DNA of 64,000 nucleotides from Pseudocitrobacter vendiensis (GTDB lineage Bacteria; Pseudomonadota; Gammaproteobacteria; Enterobacterales; Enterobacteriaceae). The translations under genes and the position numbers were made by a program. The stretch is taken from contig NZ_CALSBS010000004.1 of the NCBI RefSeq assembly GCF_943590815.1, forward strand, positions 124,001 to 188,000. Direction: 5' to 3'. Below the pieces are notes generated by a model, which worked only from the letters and a program-made list of their open reading frames with translations, had not been told where the DNA came from and ran no database searches. Position 1 is the stretch's first letter. Every line of letters starts with the position of its first letter. Of the stretch, positions 24,005-34,584 are shown piece after piece.

Positions 24005-25527
24005 CAGGCTTTAACCTGCCGGATAACGTCTATCACCGAGCCATCGCGATAGCGCACGACTGCCACGACACGGTCAGTGAATTCAATCGGTTGAGGTTTA
24101 CCCGTTAGCAGCTCCGCACGCTGCTGCAACTGCTCAATGGTCATCATGGGAATACCCGCCTCACGCAGGTTATCGATCAAGTCCTGACGCGCCGGGTTAA
24201 CGGCGATACCGTGATCGGTGACCAGCACATCGACGCTGGCGCCCGGCGTTACGGTGGTGAGCACTTTCTCCACCACGCACGGAATGCGCCCGCGTACCAG
24301 CGGCGCGGTAATAATGGTGAGATCCGCCCCCGCCGCCGTATCGCTGTGGCCGCCGGATGCGCCGCGCAGTACGCCATTCGAGCCCGTCATAACGTTTACG
24401 TTGAAATTGACGTCAATTTCCAGCGCGCTGAGCATCACCACGTTGAGCCTTTCGCAGGATGCGCCTTTAGAGGTCGGGCTGGCATATTGATTCGTCGAGA
24501 TTTCGATATGATGCGGGTTCTGCGCCAGAGAACGGGCTGCATCGCCATCAAAAGATTGGGTATCCAGCAGCGCTTTAATCAGCCCTTTTTCATGCAGATC
24601 GACCATCGTGCCAGTGATCCCGCCCAGACCGAAACTGGCGGTAATATGATGGCGACGCATTTTATCTTCCAGGAAACGCGTCACCGCCAGCGATGCGCCA
24701 CCGGTACCGGTTTGCAGCGAAAAGCCCTCTTTGAAATACCCGGAGTGCTCAATCACATTTGCCGCCTGGCGGGCTATCAACAGTTCGCGCGGATTGCTGG
24801 AAAGACGGATCGCCCCGGCGGTAATTTTTGCCGGATCGCCCACCTCTTCGACCTGAACGATCAGATCAACCTGATCCTGCTCAATGCTGGCCGGATAATT
24901 GGGATAGGCGACCCACTCTTCAGTCAGCAATACCACCGTCTTCGCGTATTGCGCATCAACTTTGGCGTAACCCAGCGAACCACAGCGCGATTTGCCGCTA
25001 AACCCGTTAGCGTTGCCGAATTCATCGCAGCAAGGCACGCCGAGGAAGGCGACATCAATGTTTAACTCGCCCGATTGAAGTAGATTCACGCGACCGCCGT
25101 GGGAATGGATCTGCACCGGATTTTCCATCAGTCCAGCGGAGATCTCTTCACCTAATTTACCGCGCAATCCCGAGGTGTAAATCTGGCGGATGACGCCATT
25201 TTTGATGTGTTCAATAAGCGGCCAGTGCGCGTCAATCAGTGAACTAGACGCCAGCGTGAGATCGCGAAAACCCATCTGCGCCAATGTCTCTACCACCATA
25301 TTGACGACCTTGTCGCCGCCACGAAACGCGTGATGGAAGGAGATGGTCATCCCATTCTGTAGCCCGGAGCGGCGAATCGCGTCTTCTAACGATGCGCAGA
25401 TTTTGCGTGAGCGTTTCTCTTTTTCACAGGCCAGCCAGGGACTATGGGCGCTAACGCCAGCGTAGGGCTTAAGCCCTTCGGGCACAATGTACTGCTGATG
25501 CAACATTTCCACGGTATCTTTCATCAT
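24004..25527 (-). CDS. citF: Citrate lyase alpha subunit (citrate CoA-transferase) CitF
   Basis: CitF exchanges acetyl for citrate on the acyl carrier protein, the first half-reaction of citrate lyase. The 507-residue length is normal. Family segments include AISFHHAFRGGD-like TISFHHAFRGGDKVVN, NLLQSGELNIDVAFLGVPCC, LQTGTGGASLAVTRFLEDKM, and LTIITAPLVRGRIPCVVEKV. It shares its last base with the start of citX and lies 9 bases after citE. Confidence 0.96.
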   Translation of the reverse strand: MMKDTVEMLHQQYIVPEGLKPYAGVSAHSPWLACEKEKRSRKICASLEDAIRRSGLQNGMTISFHHAFRGGDKVVNMVVETLAQMGFRDLTLASSSLIDAHWPLIEHIKNGVIRQIYTSGLRGKLGEEISAGLMENPVQIHSHGGRVNLLQSGELNIDVAFLGVPCCDEFGNANGFSGKSRCGSLGYAKVDAQYAKTVVLLTEEWVAYPNYPASIEQDQVDLIVQVEEVGDPAKITAGAIRLSSNPRELLIARQAANVIEHSGYFKEGFSLQTGTGGASLAVTRFLEDKMRRHHITASFGLGGITGTMVDLHEKGLIKALLDTQSFDGDAARSLAQNPHHIEISTNQYASPTSKGASCERLNVVMLSALEIDVNFNVNVMTGSNGVLRGASGGHSDTAAGADLTIITAPLVRGRIPCVVEKVLTTVTPGASVDVLVTDHGIAVNPARQDLIDNLREAGIPMMTIEQLQQRAELLTGKPQPIEFTDRVVAVVRYRDGSVIDVIRQVKA

Positions 25528-25536
25528 CCCTTCCCC

Positions 25537-26406
25537 TTAATCGCGTACGCCGGAGGTAGACAGCGCCACCACTTTGCGGGCGTGATCGATAATCGGCCCG
25601 TCAATCATTTTGCCGTTTAATGAAACGACGCCCAGCCCGCGAGACTCCGCCTCTTCCGCTGCCGCAATGACTTCAAATGCATGAGTGACTTCACCGCGCG
25701 TTGGCGCATAGGCCTGATGCAGAAGCTCAATCTGCCGCGGATTCACCAATGATTTACCGTTGAAACCCAATCCTTTGGCGAGCTGCACTTCCTTCAGGAA
25801 GCCTTCTTCATTGTTGATATCAGACCAGACCACATCGTAGGCCGCGATCCCGGCGACACGCGCGGCGTGCAATACCGCACAGCGCGCATAAAACAGCTCG
25901 CTACCATCGCCACGGCAGGTGCCCATGTCCATCACGTAGTCGAACGCCGCCAGCGCAATCGCCACCATGCGCGGGCTGGAACGGGCGATCTCCACCGCGT
26001 TGACCACACCAGTCGCTGACTCAATCGCCGCCATCAGTTTGGTGCTGCCCACCTCACGGCCACACGCGCGCTCGATGCGCTCTACGTGTGCTTCCAGCTC
26101 CAGCACATCTTCTTTACTGTCCGTTTTCGGCAAACGCACGATGTCCACACCGCCGCGCACAACGGCTTCCAGATCGGCCAGACCGAATGGAGTATTCAAC
26201 GGGTTAATACGTACGACCTTCTCCACATCCTGGTAAAACGGATGCTGTAATGCGTGATGCACCAACAACCGCGCACTGTCCTTTTCGCGCAGGGAAACCG
26301 CATCCTCAAGGTCGAACATGACCGCATCCGCGCCATAGACAAAAGAGGTACTTAACATGGCGGCATTCGCGCCGGGAATGAACAACATACTGCGACGTGG
26401 CTTCAT
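25537..26406 (-). CDS. citE: Citrate lyase beta subunit (citryl-ACP lyase) CitE
   Basis: CitE cleaves citryl-ACP to acetyl-ACP and oxaloacetate with Mg2+ and has a TIM-barrel fold. ATG 26406 ([12 protein letters not shown]) overlaps the citD stop as ATGA, so 289 residues are chosen over the longer frame from 26418. Conserved segments are [47 protein letters not shown] with the metal-ligand glutamate, and [13 protein letters not shown]. Confidence 0.96.
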   Translation of the reverse strand: MKPRRSMLFIPGANAAMLSTSFVYGADAVMFDLEDAVSLREKDSARLLVHHALQHPFYQDVEKVVRINPLNTPFGLADLEAVVRGGVDIVRLPKTDSKEDVLELEAHVERIERACGREVGSTKLMAAIESATGVVNAVEIARSSPRMVAIALAAFDYVMDMGTCRGDGSELFYARCAVLHAARVAGIAAYDVVWSDINNEEGFLKEVQLAKGLGFNGKSLVNPRQIELLHQAYAPTRGEVTHAFEVIAAAEEAESRGLGVVSLNGKMIDGPIIDHARKVVALSTSGVRD

Positions 26407-26696
26407 AATGCCTCCCATACAATCTCAGCTTGCCCCGCAGCACGCATGGCTGCCGCCTGCACGCGAGCACGCAGCACGCACTCCAGCGCGCCTTTGTCAT
26501 CGACTGCAACGGCGGCGTTGGTCACGCCTAACTTTGCCAGCGTTTCACGGGTAACCTGTTCTATCGCCGCGCCAAACTGCTGTTTCACCAGGCTCTCCAG
26601 CTCAAGCTGGATACCCGGCTCGCTGGATGGGCCGATCCTGACCATCACATCGCTGGATTCCAGCGTGCCGGCCAGGGCATCTTTTATGATTTCCAT
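26403..26696 (-). CDS. citD: Citrate lyase acyl carrier protein CitD
   Basis: CitD (97 residues) carries the phosphoribosyl-dephospho-CoA prosthetic group. The attachment serine is expected at Ser14 in [15 protein letters not shown], which matches the position known in Klebsiella. It also shows [20 protein letters not shown] and [19 protein letters not shown]. It lies 29 bases after citC and overlaps citE by 4 bases. Confidence 0.95.
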   Translation of the reverse strand: MEIIKDALAGTLESSDVMVRIGPSSEPGIQLELESLVKQQFGAAIEQVTRETLAKLGVTNAAVAVDDKGALECVLRARVQAAAMRAAGQAEIVWEAL

Positions 26697-26725
26697 GAAG
26701 TCGTTCCTTATTAATAAAAATCGTA

Positions 26726-27739
26726 TCAGGCGGTTTGCGGACTCTCCGCCGCCAGACGCGTCAGAAAATCGAGTGTTGTGGGCGGCACCAGTTGAGCAAT
26801 CGCACGCCAGTTGCGCTCGGCATAAAGTTTGCGCACACGCGAAGCAGAAATTGCGCCCCCCTGTTGTTCCAGCCGTGGAAGCTCCACAACCTCAACCGTC
26901 GGCGCCAGTAACGTTTTCATTCGCTGGTTATAGGCGCGGGTTAACGGGCAGAAAGGTTCCGTGCCAACGAAACGGTGAGTGATACCCAGAGCGGGGGCGA
27001 AGCGTTCGCGAAAGAGCTGTAGATCGATCTGGCTGTGGCAATCATCAACCACGCCCTTATCTTTTAAGAAATACCCCGGGAAGGTGGCGCGCGAAATTAA
27101 CCACGCCGATCCTGGATGAAGGGTAACGTTATGGATCCCCGCGATACCTTGCTCGATCAATTGCCAGCGATCGGCATAGCTAAAAAAGGAGGCGTCTTCT
27201 TTAACCATCAGCAGATGCAGCCAGTCGCACTGCGCGGCGGCCTGCGCCACTAACCAGAGATGCCCCAGCGTGAAAGGGTTGGCGTTCATCACGATGGCAC
27301 CCACTTTCTTCCCGGGACGACGATACAGCGAGAGCTGTCGGCAGTAGCGCGCCAGCCGCTCACGGCTGTTTTCCATCAGCACCGCCTGCTCTTCAGCCTG
27401 CGCAATCGGCCAAAACCCTGCTCCGGAAAAAAGCGCGACATTTTCAGGTTTCGTGAACAGAAATAGTTCACTGTGGCCACGTTCAAACGCCAGCGTCACC
27501 AGTTCCGTTAATAATTTCAGGCTTAAGCCACTACCCTGAAGCGCGGGATCTACCGCGATGCATTTAATGACATTTCCGGCAATCGCCCCGCATCCCACCA
27601 GCCGCCCCTGAGACTTCGCCATTACCAGCACGTCGCAATCGGCTTCAAGTTTTAGGTGCGCGTTAGCAAGAAAGGCCTCGACGGCCTGACGGCTAGCGAT
27701 GTCATGATGCGGGTCGCAGCAGTGATAAATAAGATCCAT
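26726..27739 (-). CDS. citC: [Citrate (pro-3S)-lyase] ligase CitC
   Basis: CitC acetylates the prosthetic group of CitD using acetate and ATP, activating citrate lyase. Two parts are seen: an N-terminal GNAT-like region ([20 protein letters not shown], about residues 65–85) and a C-terminal nucleotidyltransferase domain with [17 protein letters not shown] (about 154–170) and [13 protein letters not shown] near the end. It is 337 residues long and the first gene of citCDEFXG. It is divergent from citS across a 255-bp control region. Confidence 0.95.
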   Translation of the reverse strand: MDLIYHCCDPHHDIASRQAVEAFLANAHLKLEADCDVLVMAKSQGRLVGCGAIAGNVIKCIAVDPALQGSGLSLKLLTELVTLAFERGHSELFLFTKPENVALFSGAGFWPIAQAEEQAVLMENSRERLARYCRQLSLYRRPGKKVGAIVMNANPFTLGHLWLVAQAAAQCDWLHLLMVKEDASFFSYADRWQLIEQGIAGIHNVTLHPGSAWLISRATFPGYFLKDKGVVDDCHSQIDLQLFRERFAPALGITHRFVGTEPFCPLTRAYNQRMKTLLAPTVEVVELPRLEQQGGAISASRVRKLYAERNWRAIAQLVPPTTLDFLTRLAAESPQTA

Positions 27740-27854
27740 AACTCAATGTCCGTCGGGAATAACGGCGGCTATTTCGCCACTATTCACTCACCGCGTCCTG
27801 ATGTTAAATCACACTTTTGCGTCTGGTTTTATTGTCCTTATGGTTTTTATGTTG

Positions 27855-27923
27855 TTAATTAATTCGGAAAGATAAAATAATTAAATTAATTAAAAACACT
27901 ACCGGAAAGTGAAGATTATCACA
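27855..27923. promoter_or_regulatory. citC–citS divergent control region: AT-rich inverted repeat and CRP site
   Basis: TTAATTAATT (27855–27864) faces AATTAAATTAATTAA (27879–27893), an AT-rich inverted repeat of the kind expected for the response regulator CitB. AGTGAAGATTATCACA (27908–27923) matches the CRP consensus in 9 of 10 conserved bases. The divergent citC/citS arrangement and joint CitB/CRP control are known in Klebsiella pneumoniae; the assignment here is inference from motif and position. Confidence 0.6.
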
Positions 27924-27994
27924 ATCAACAGCAGGCCTCATTTATTACCATCCGCAGCGTATTACCACTCCCTTTATCAAAGACAGGATGCCCT

Positions 27995-29335
27995 ATGAGT
28001 AACATCAGCACATCTCCTGAGACGGAGAAGAAAGACGTGCGTGACCTGCTGAATTTTAAGATATTTGGTATGTCGCTGCCGCTTTACGCGTTTGCGTTAA
28101 TCACTTTATTACTTTCCCACTTTAACGATAAGCTGCCGGGCGATGTTGTCGGCGGTTTTGCGCTAATGTTTATTATTGGTGCAGTATTTGGTGAGATTGG
28201 TAAACGCCTGCCGATATTTAATAAATATATTGGTGGCGCACCGGTAATGATTTTTCTTGTCGCCGCTTATTTTGTGTATGCCGGAATATTCACGCAGAAA
28301 GAGATCGACACTATTACTAAAGTCATGGATGAAACGAACTTCCTGAACTTATTCATTTCCGTATTGATCACCGGGGCAATCTTATCGGTTAACCGTAAAT
28401 TATTGCTGAAATCACTGTTGGGATATATTCCAACGATTCTTCTGGGGATTCTGGGCGCGTCCGTTTTTGGGATTCTTATTGGCCTGTGCTTTGGCATTCC
28501 GGTCGATCGCATCATGATGCTGTACGTACTGCCGATTATGGGCGGCGGTAATGGCGCAGGCGCGGTTCCGTTGTCAGAAATTTATCACTCTGTCACCGGT
28601 CGCTCACGTGAAGAGTACTACTCTACCGCGATTGCGATTCTGACTATCGCGAACATTTTCGCCATCGTCTATGCCGCTTTCCTCGACATCATCGGCAAGA
28701 AATACCCGGTATTAAGCGGCGAAGGCGAACTGGTGCGTAAAGCCTCTTTCAAAGCGGAAGAAGATGAAAAAGCAGGCCCAATTACTCATCGTGAAACCGC
28801 GGTTGGCCTGGTGCTCTCCACCACCTGCTTCGTACTGGCCTATGTCATGGCGAAAGCCATTCTGCCGAACATCGGCGGCGTAGAAATTCATACTTTTGCC
28901 TGGATGGTACTGATTGTCGCAGCGCTGAATGCCTCAGGCCTTTGCTCACCGGAAATCAAAGCGGGGGCTAAACGCCTGTCCGATTTCTTCTCTAAACAGA
29001 TGCTGTGGGTGCTGATGGTCGGCGTCGGCGTTTGCTACACCGACCTCCAGGAAATCATTGATGCACTGACCTTCGCCAACGTCATTATCGCCGCCGTTAT
29101 CGTTATCGGTGCCGTGGTCGGCGCAGCGCTGGGCGGCTGGCTGATTGGCTTCTTCCCGGTCGAATCCGCGATTACCGCAGGCCTGTGTATGGCGAACCGT
29201 GGTGGTTCCGGTGACCTGGAAGTGCTCTCCGCCTGTAACCGTATGAACCTGATCTCTTATGCACAAATCTCCTCTCGTCTGGGCGGCGGTATTGTGCTGG
29301 TCATCGCCAGCATCGTGTTCGGCATGATGGTGTAA
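27995..29335 (+). CDS. citS: Citrate/sodium symporter CitS
   Basis: CitS imports citrate with Na+ for anaerobic fermentation and belongs to the 2-hydroxycarboxylate transporter family. It has 446 residues and about 11 hydrophobic segments. Both reentrant-loop motifs are present: MGGGNGAGAVPLSEIYH and CMANRGGSGDLEVLSA. The following SACNRMNLISYAQISSRLGG holds the conserved arginine that binds the citrate carboxylate. It is the first gene of citS-oadGAB-citAB. Confidence 0.96.
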   Translation: MSNISTSPETEKKDVRDLLNFKIFGMSLPLYAFALITLLLSHFNDKLPGDVVGGFALMFIIGAVFGEIGKRLPIFNKYIGGAPVMIFLVAAYFVYAGIFTQKEIDTITKVMDETNFLNLFISVLITGAILSVNRKLLLKSLLGYIPTILLGILGASVFGILIGLCFGIPVDRIMMLYVLPIMGGGNGAGAVPLSEIYHSVTGRSREEYYSTAIAILTIANIFAIVYAAFLDIIGKKYPVLSGEGELVRKASFKAEEDEKAGPITHRETAVGLVLSTTCFVLAYVMAKAILPNIGGVEIHTFAWMVLIVAALNASGLCSPEIKAGAKRLSDFFSKQMLWVLMVGVGVCYTDLQEIIDALTFANVIIAAVIVIGAVVGAALGGWLIGFFPVESAITAGLCMANRGGSGDLEVLSACNRMNLISYAQISSRLGGGIVLVIASIVFGMMV

Positions 29336-29342
29336 CGCATTC

Positions 29343-29455
29343 GCACAACGGTACGCGCAGAGGGTAAGTGGCGATAGCGATAAGAGCCTGAGCCGGGGCG
29401 GCTGGGGAAATCCACTCTTTACCGTCGCACTTTACCTTCCAACGTACCGTTGTGC
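29343..29455 (+). other. Large intercistronic stem-loop between citS and oadG
   Basis: GCACAACGGTACG (29343–29355) is perfectly complementary to CGTACCGTTGTGC (29443–29455). The 87 bases between them have further partial pairing (GGTAAGTG against CACTTTACC). It fills most of the 140-base citS–oadG gap, and its 3' arm ends 20 bases before the oadG ATG. Confidence 0.75.
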
Positions 29456-29475
29456 TCTTACCTGAGAATCTCATC

Positions 29476-29721
29476 ATGAATGATGCCGCACTATTGGGCG
29501 AAGGGATCACCCTGATGCTCCTGGGAATGGGGTTTGTCCTCACCTTCCTTTTTTTACTCATCCTGGCTATCCGGGGTATGTCCACCCTCATCAACCGCTT
29601 CTTTCCTGAACCCGAACCGGTTGCTGCGCCACGCCCTGTTCCTGCTCCCGTCGATGACTTTAGCCAGCTTAAGCCGGTTATCGCGGCGGCTATTCACCAT
29701 CATCGTCGCCTTAATGCTTAA
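29476..29721 (+). CDS. oadG: Oxaloacetate decarboxylase gamma subunit OadG
   Basis: OadG is the small membrane subunit that holds OadA to OadB and carries a C-terminal Zn2+ site that aids decarboxylation. ATG 29476 ([17 protein letters not shown]) gives 81 residues. One transmembrane segment (about residues 8–33) is followed by a proline/alanine linker and a C-terminal [12 protein letters not shown] whose histidines are the probable Zn2+ ligands. It precedes oadA by 15 bases. Confidence 0.93.
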   Translation: MNDAALLGEGITLMLLGMGFVLTFLFLLILAIRGMSTLINRFFPEPEPVAAPRPVPAPVDDFSQLKPVIAAAIHHHRRLNA

Positions 29722-29736
29722 TTCACGGAGGAATTT

Positions 29737-31509
29737 ATGACCGTTGCTATTACCGATGTCGTCCTGCGCGACGCTCACCAGTCTCTGTTTGCCACCCGTC
29801 TGCGTCTTGACGATATGCTGCCGATTGCCGCGGCGCTCGATGACGTGGGCTACTGGTCGCTTGAATGTTGGGGCGGCGCCACCTTTGACGCCTGCATTCG
29901 CTTTCTGGGCGAAGACCCGTGGGTACGCCTGCGTGAGCTGAAAAAAGCCCTGCCGAAAACCCCGCTGCAAATGCTGCTGCGCGGGCAGAATTTACTGGGC
30001 TATCGCCACTACGCCGATGACGTGGTGGAACGCTTTGTCGAGCGCGCCGTGAAAAACGGCATGGACGTGTTCCGCGTGTTTGACGCCATGAACGATCCGC
30101 GCAATATGAAGGCTTCCCTTGAAGCGGTGCGCAGCCACGGCGCGCATGCGCAGGGCACACTCTCTTACACCACCAGCCCGGCGCATAACCTGCAAACCTG
30201 GCTCGACCTGACGGAACAACTGCTGGAAATCGGCGTCGACTCTGTCGCCATCAAGGATATGTCCGGCATCCTGACGCCCGGAGCGGCGTATGAACTGGTC
30301 AGTGAAATCAAAAAACGCTATGACGTGCGTCTGCATCTGCACTGCCACGCCACCACCGGCATGGCGGAAATGGCGCTGCTCAAAGCGATTGACGCGGGCG
30401 TCGATGGCGTCGATACGGCGATTTCGTCGATGAGCGCCACCTACGGTCACCCGGCCACCGAAGCGCTGGTCGCCACTCTGGCGGACACGCCGCACGATAC
30501 CGGTTTCTCGCTGCCGCAGATTGAGAAAATCGCCGCCTGTTTCCGCGACGTGCGTAAGAAATACCACAGCTTTGAAGGTCAACTGAAAGGCTATGACAGC
30601 CGCATTCTGGTGGCGCAGGTACCGGGCGGGATGCTCACCAACCTGGAAAGCCAGCTGAAGCAGCAGAACGCCGCCGACAAGCTTGATGCCGTGCTGGCCG
30701 AAATCCCACGCGTGCGCGAAGACCTCGGGTTTATTCCCCTGGTGACGCCCACGTCTCAGATTGTCGGCACTCAGGCGGTGCTCAACGTGCTGACCGGCGA
30801 GCGCTATAAATCCATCGCCAAAGAGACGGCGGGGATTTTGAAAGGCGAGTATGGCCGCACACCCGCACCGGTGAACGCCGCATTGCAGGCTAAGGTGCTG
30901 GAAGGCGGGCAGGCAATTACCTGTCGCCCGGCAGACCTGCTGAAACCTGAACTGGCGACGCTGGAAGCGGATATCAAACGTCAGGCGCAGGAAAAAGTCA
31001 TTACGCTTGCCGATAACGCCATTGATGATGTCCTGACAGTGGCGCTCTTCCCGCAACCGGGCCTGAAGTTCCTTGAGAATCGCGATAACCCGGCGGCCTT
31101 TGAGCCGCGCCCTGAGCTGGCGTCCGCTAAGCCAGCCGCCCCGGTCAGCGCGCCAAAACCGGCGGCCTCCAGCGGTATTTATACTGTCGAAGTGGACGGC
31201 AAAGCCTGGGTGGTGAAAGTAAGCGATGGCGGCGATATCACGCCTGTCGCCGCATCATCGGCTCCGGCGCCACAGGCTCCTGCTCCGGCGGGCACAGGCA
31301 CTCCGGTTGCCGCGCCGCTGGCCGGGAATATCTGGAAAGTCATCGCCAGCGAAGGCCAACAGGTGGCGGAAGGCGATGTGTTGCTGATCCTCGAAGCCAT
31401 GAAGATGGAAACGGAGATCCGCGCCGCGCAGGCAGGCACGGTACGCGGCATCACGGTGAAAGCCGGGGATGCGGTTGCGGTGGGTGACACCCTGATGACG
31501 CTGGCGTAA
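29737..31509 (+). CDS. oadA: Oxaloacetate decarboxylase alpha subunit OadA (biotin-containing)
   Basis: OadA transfers the carboxyl group from oxaloacetate to biotin, which OadB then decarboxylates to pump Na+. The 590 residues comprise an HMGL-like carboxyltransferase barrel ([33 protein letters not shown] with the metal-binding histidines), a conserved carboxylase domain (about 290–470), an Ala/Pro-rich flexible linker (about 480–525), and a biotinyl domain with EAMKMETE, biotinylated lysine at 556. It lies between oadG and oadB and has an AGGAGG-type site before its ATG. Confidence 0.97.
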   Translation: MTVAITDVVLRDAHQSLFATRLRLDDMLPIAAALDDVGYWSLECWGGATFDACIRFLGEDPWVRLRELKKALPKTPLQMLLRGQNLLGYRHYADDVVERFVERAVKNGMDVFRVFDAMNDPRNMKASLEAVRSHGAHAQGTLSYTTSPAHNLQTWLDLTEQLLEIGVDSVAIKDMSGILTPGAAYELVSEIKKRYDVRLHLHCHATTGMAEMALLKAIDAGVDGVDTAISSMSATYGHPATEALVATLADTPHDTGFSLPQIEKIAACFRDVRKKYHSFEGQLKGYDSRILVAQVPGGMLTNLESQLKQQNAADKLDAVLAEIPRVREDLGFIPLVTPTSQIVGTQAVLNVLTGERYKSIAKETAGILKGEYGRTPAPVNAALQAKVLEGGQAITCRPADLLKPELATLEADIKRQAQEKVITLADNAIDDVLTVALFPQPGLKFLENRDNPAAFEPRPELASAKPAAPVSAPKPAASSGIYTVEVDGKAWVVKVSDGGDITPVAASSAPAPQAPAPAGTGTPVAAPLAGNIWKVIASEGQQVAEGDVLLILEAMKMETEIRAAQAGTVRGITVKAGDAVAVGDTLMTLA

Positions 31510-31520
31510 CGGGGGCGGAT

Positions 31521-32822
31521 ATGGAGAGTCTGAACGCCCTGCTTCAGGGCATGGGGCTGATGCACCTCAGCGCAGGCCAGGCGGTGATGCTGCTGGTCAG
31601 CCTGCTGCTGCTGTGGCTGGCTATCGCGAAAAAGTTTGAACCGCTGCTGCTGCTGCCCATTGGCTTCGGCGGCCTGCTGTCGAACATTCCGGAAGCCGGG
31701 ATGGCAATGACCGCGCTGGAGAGCCTGCTGGCGCATCACGACGCCGGGCAATTGACAGTGATAGCCGCGAAGCTCAACTGCACGCCGGATGTTCACGCCA
31801 TCAAGGAGGCGCTGGCGCTGGCGTTACCGTCGGTGCAAAACCAGATGGAAACGCTGGCAGTGGATATGGGTTACACGCCGGGCGTGCTGGCGCTGTTCTA
31901 TAAAGTAGCGATTGGCTCTGGCGTCGCGCCGCTGGTGATTTTTATGGGCGTCGGGGCGATGACCGATTTCGGCCCGCTGCTGGCCAACCCGCGCACACTG
32001 CTGCTCGGGGCTGCGGCACAGTTCGGCATCTTCGCTACGGTACTGGGCGCGTTGGGGCTGAACTACCTTGGGTTCATCCACTTCACCCTGCCGCAGGCGG
32101 CAGCGATCGGCATTATCGGCGGCGCGGATGGCCCGACGGCTATCTACCTCGCCAGCAAACTGGCGCCGGAACTGCTCGGGGCGATTGCTGTAGCGGCCTA
32201 CTCTTACATGGCGCTGGTGCCGTTGATCCAGCCGCCCATCATGAAGGCGCTGACGACCGAGCGCGAACGCAAAATCCGCATGGTGCAACTGCGGACCATC
32301 AGCAAGCGGGAAAAAATCATTTTTCCGGTGATCCTGCTGTTGCTGGTCGCGCTGCTGCTGCCGGACGCCGCGCCGCTGCTGGGGATGTTCTGCTTTGGCA
32401 ACCTGATGCGTGAAAGCGGCGTGGTGGAGCGCCTGAGCGACACGGTGCAGAACGGGCTGATTAATATCGTGACCATTTTCCTTGGTCTGTCGGTGGGCGC
32501 GAAGCTGGTGGCGGATAAATTCCTGCAACCGCAGACGCTGGGCATTCTGGTGCTGGGGGTGATCGCCTTTGGTATCGGGACGGCGACGGGCGTGTTGATG
32601 GCAAAATTACTGAATAAATTCAGTAAGAATCCGATTAACCCGCTCATCGGCTCAGCAGGCGTTTCGGCGGTACCGATGGCGGCACGCGTGTCTAACAAGG
32701 TTGGTCTGGAAGCGGATGCGCAAAACTTCCTGCTGATGCACGCGATGGGGCCGAATGTGGCAGGCGTGATTGGCTCGGCGATCGCCGCAGGCGTGATGCT
32801 GAAGTATGTTCTGGCGATGTAA
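31521..32822 (+). CDS. oadB: Oxaloacetate decarboxylase beta subunit OadB (Na+ pump)
   Basis: OadB decarboxylates carboxybiotin and couples this to export of about two Na+. It is a 433-residue integral membrane protein with about nine hydrophobic segments. Characteristic parts are [40 protein letters not shown] containing the Na+-binding aspartate, and [19 protein letters not shown]. It is followed immediately by a strong terminator. Confidence 0.97.
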   Translation: MESLNALLQGMGLMHLSAGQAVMLLVSLLLLWLAIAKKFEPLLLLPIGFGGLLSNIPEAGMAMTALESLLAHHDAGQLTVIAAKLNCTPDVHAIKEALALALPSVQNQMETLAVDMGYTPGVLALFYKVAIGSGVAPLVIFMGVGAMTDFGPLLANPRTLLLGAAAQFGIFATVLGALGLNYLGFIHFTLPQAAAIGIIGGADGPTAIYLASKLAPELLGAIAVAAYSYMALVPLIQPPIMKALTTERERKIRMVQLRTISKREKIIFPVILLLLVALLLPDAAPLLGMFCFGNLMRESGVVERLSDTVQNGLINIVTIFLGLSVGAKLVADKFLQPQTLGILVLGVIAFGIGTATGVLMAKLLNKFSKNPINPLIGSAGVSAVPMAARVSNKVGLEADAQNFLLMHAMGPNVAGVIGSAIAAGVMLKYVLAM

Positions 32823-32831
32823 ACAACCAGG

Positions 32832-32865
32832 CCCGGTCAGCGTCATGCTGACCGGGCTTTCTTTT
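32832..32865 (+). terminator. Rho-independent terminator between oadB and citA
   Basis: GCCCGGTCAGC (32832–32842) pairs with GCTGACCGGGC (32848–32858) around GTCAT, followed by TTTCTTTT. It lies 7 bases before the citA start, so citAB must depend on read-through or on its own promoter. Confidence 0.9.
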
Positions 32866-32871
32866 CACTAA

Positions 32872-34584
32872 ATGAATTCTGATTTCTGCAAAAGTATGAG
32901 GGCGGACAGCTCATCTTTTGCTGAGATCGTGAAAAATGCAGCTTTTGATATCAATATGGTAGCGAAAAGACTAACCCACTGGTTTGCCCGTCGTTCCTTT
33001 CAGAATCGCATCTTTTTGCTGATTCTTTTTACATCGACCGTCGTGATGCTGGCCATTACCTGGTATCTCACCAGCATCACCGAAGAACGTCTACATTATC
33101 AGGTAGGCCAGCGCGCATTAATTCAGGCAATGCAGATTTCGGCCATGCCGGAGCTGGTTAGCGCCGTCGAAAAGCGAGATATTCCACGAATTAAAGAACT
33201 GATTGATCCGATGCGTTCATTCTCTGATGCCACCTACATTACCGTTGGTGATGCGCAGGGTCGTCGGCTTTATCATGTTAATCCTGAAGAAATTGGCAAA
33301 TTTATGGAAGGCGGCGATAGCCAGGACGCGCTAATAAATGCCAAAAGCTACGTCTCCGTTCGTCAAGGTTCGCTTGGCTCATCCTTGCGCGGGAAATCGC
33401 CCGTCCAGGATAGCACCGGCAAAGTCATCGGCATCGTATCCGTGGGCTACACCATTGAGCAACTGGAAAGCTGGCTCAGCCTACAACTTAGTTCTGTGTT
33501 ATTACCGATGGTCGCGATGCTGGTACTACTGCTATTTTGTGCTCGCCGCTTCTCACTGCATATCAAAAGACAGATGCTCAATATGGAGCCCCAGCAGCTG
33601 GCGCAGCTCTTGATCCAGCAAAACGTATTGTTTGAATCAGTATTTGAAGGGTTAATCGCCATTGACTCAGGTTGGCGAATTACTGCCATCAATCAAACTG
33701 CACGCCGCTGGCTAAATCTGGTACAGCCGGAACATCTTCTAATTGGTAAAAGCATCTCTGATGTCGTTTCACCCAATGCCTTTTTTTACGACCGTCCGGA
33801 AGTGAATAAAAAAGATGAAATCGTCATCTTTAATCACATCAAGATGATCGCCAGTCGCATGGCCTTGATCCTCAATGATGAACCACAGGGGTGGGTGATC
33901 AGTTTTCGTAAAAAGGACGATATCAGCACACTGAGCTTACAGCTCAGCCAGGTTCAGCAGTATGCCGATAATCTGCGGGCCGTTCAGCATGAGCACCGAA
34001 ATCTAATTTCTACCATTGCGGGACTGTTATTCCTTAAACGTTACGATAATGCCCTGGCACTGATTCAGCAGCAGTCGGAAAGTCACCAAAAGGTGCTCGA
34101 TTTTATTGCTCAGCGCTTTAACAATAACCACCTTGCCGGGCTTCTGATTGGTAAATATTACCGGGCTAAAGAGCTGGGGCTGGAACTGGTGTTTGATCCC
34201 GGTTGCTATGTTGATGCCCTCCCCGAAACGCTGACGCCTAACGAGTGGATTTCGATCGTCGGTAATTTGCTGGATAACGCCTATAACGCAACGCTGCGCC
34301 ATCCCGAAGGGGCAACACAGATTGAATGCTTAATTAACAGCGAAGGTGCGGAGTTTTTGATCGAGGTCGCCGATCAGGGATGCGGGATCGATGAATCCCT
34401 GCGCGATCATATTTTCGAGCGCGGTGTCACCAGCAGCAATAACCGCGATCACGGTATTGGCCTGTGGCTGGTGCGTAGCTACGTTGCGCAAGCTGGCGGT
34501 ACCATTGTTGTGGATAATAACCTTCCAGGCGGCACCATTTTTACACTCTATATTCCCCTGACCAGAGAAAAACATCATGGATAG
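32872..34584 (+). CDS. citA: Citrate sensor histidine kinase CitA
   Basis: CitA is a membrane sensor that binds external citrate in a periplasmic PDC/PAS domain and phosphorylates CitB. Order: a hydrophobic segment (about residues 45–65), a periplasmic domain (about 70–200) in which RRLYHVNPEEIG keeps the Arg/His citrate contacts of Klebsiella CitA, a second membrane segment (about 205–223), a cytoplasmic PAS domain, the H-box QHEHRNLI (phosphorylatable His373) and the ATPase motifs NLLDNAYNA and DHGIGLWLV. The start is uncertain: ATG 32872 lacks a good binding site, and ATG 32896 or 32956 would still include the first membrane segment. E. coli DpiB is the closest alternative name. Confidence 0.88.
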   Translation: MNSDFCKSMRADSSSFAEIVKNAAFDINMVAKRLTHWFARRSFQNRIFLLILFTSTVVMLAITWYLTSITEERLHYQVGQRALIQAMQISAMPELVSAVEKRDIPRIKELIDPMRSFSDATYITVGDAQGRRLYHVNPEEIGKFMEGGDSQDALINAKSYVSVRQGSLGSSLRGKSPVQDSTGKVIGIVSVGYTIEQLESWLSLQLSSVLLPMVAMLVLLLFCARRFSLHIKRQMLNMEPQQLAQLLIQQNVLFESVFEGLIAIDSGWRITAINQTARRWLNLVQPEHLLIGKSISDVVSPNAFFYDRPEVNKKDEIVIFNHIKMIASRMALILNDEPQGWVISFRKKDDISTLSLQLSQVQQYADNLRAVQHEHRNLISTIAGLLFLKRYDNALALIQQQSESHQKVLDFIAQRFNNNHLAGLLIGKYYRAKELGLELVFDPGCYVDALPETLTPNEWISIVGNLLDNAYNATLRHPEGATQIECLINSEGAEFLIEVADQGCGIDESLRDHIFERGVTSSNNRDHGIGLWLVRSYVAQAGGTIVVDNNLPGGTIFTLYIPLTREKHHG

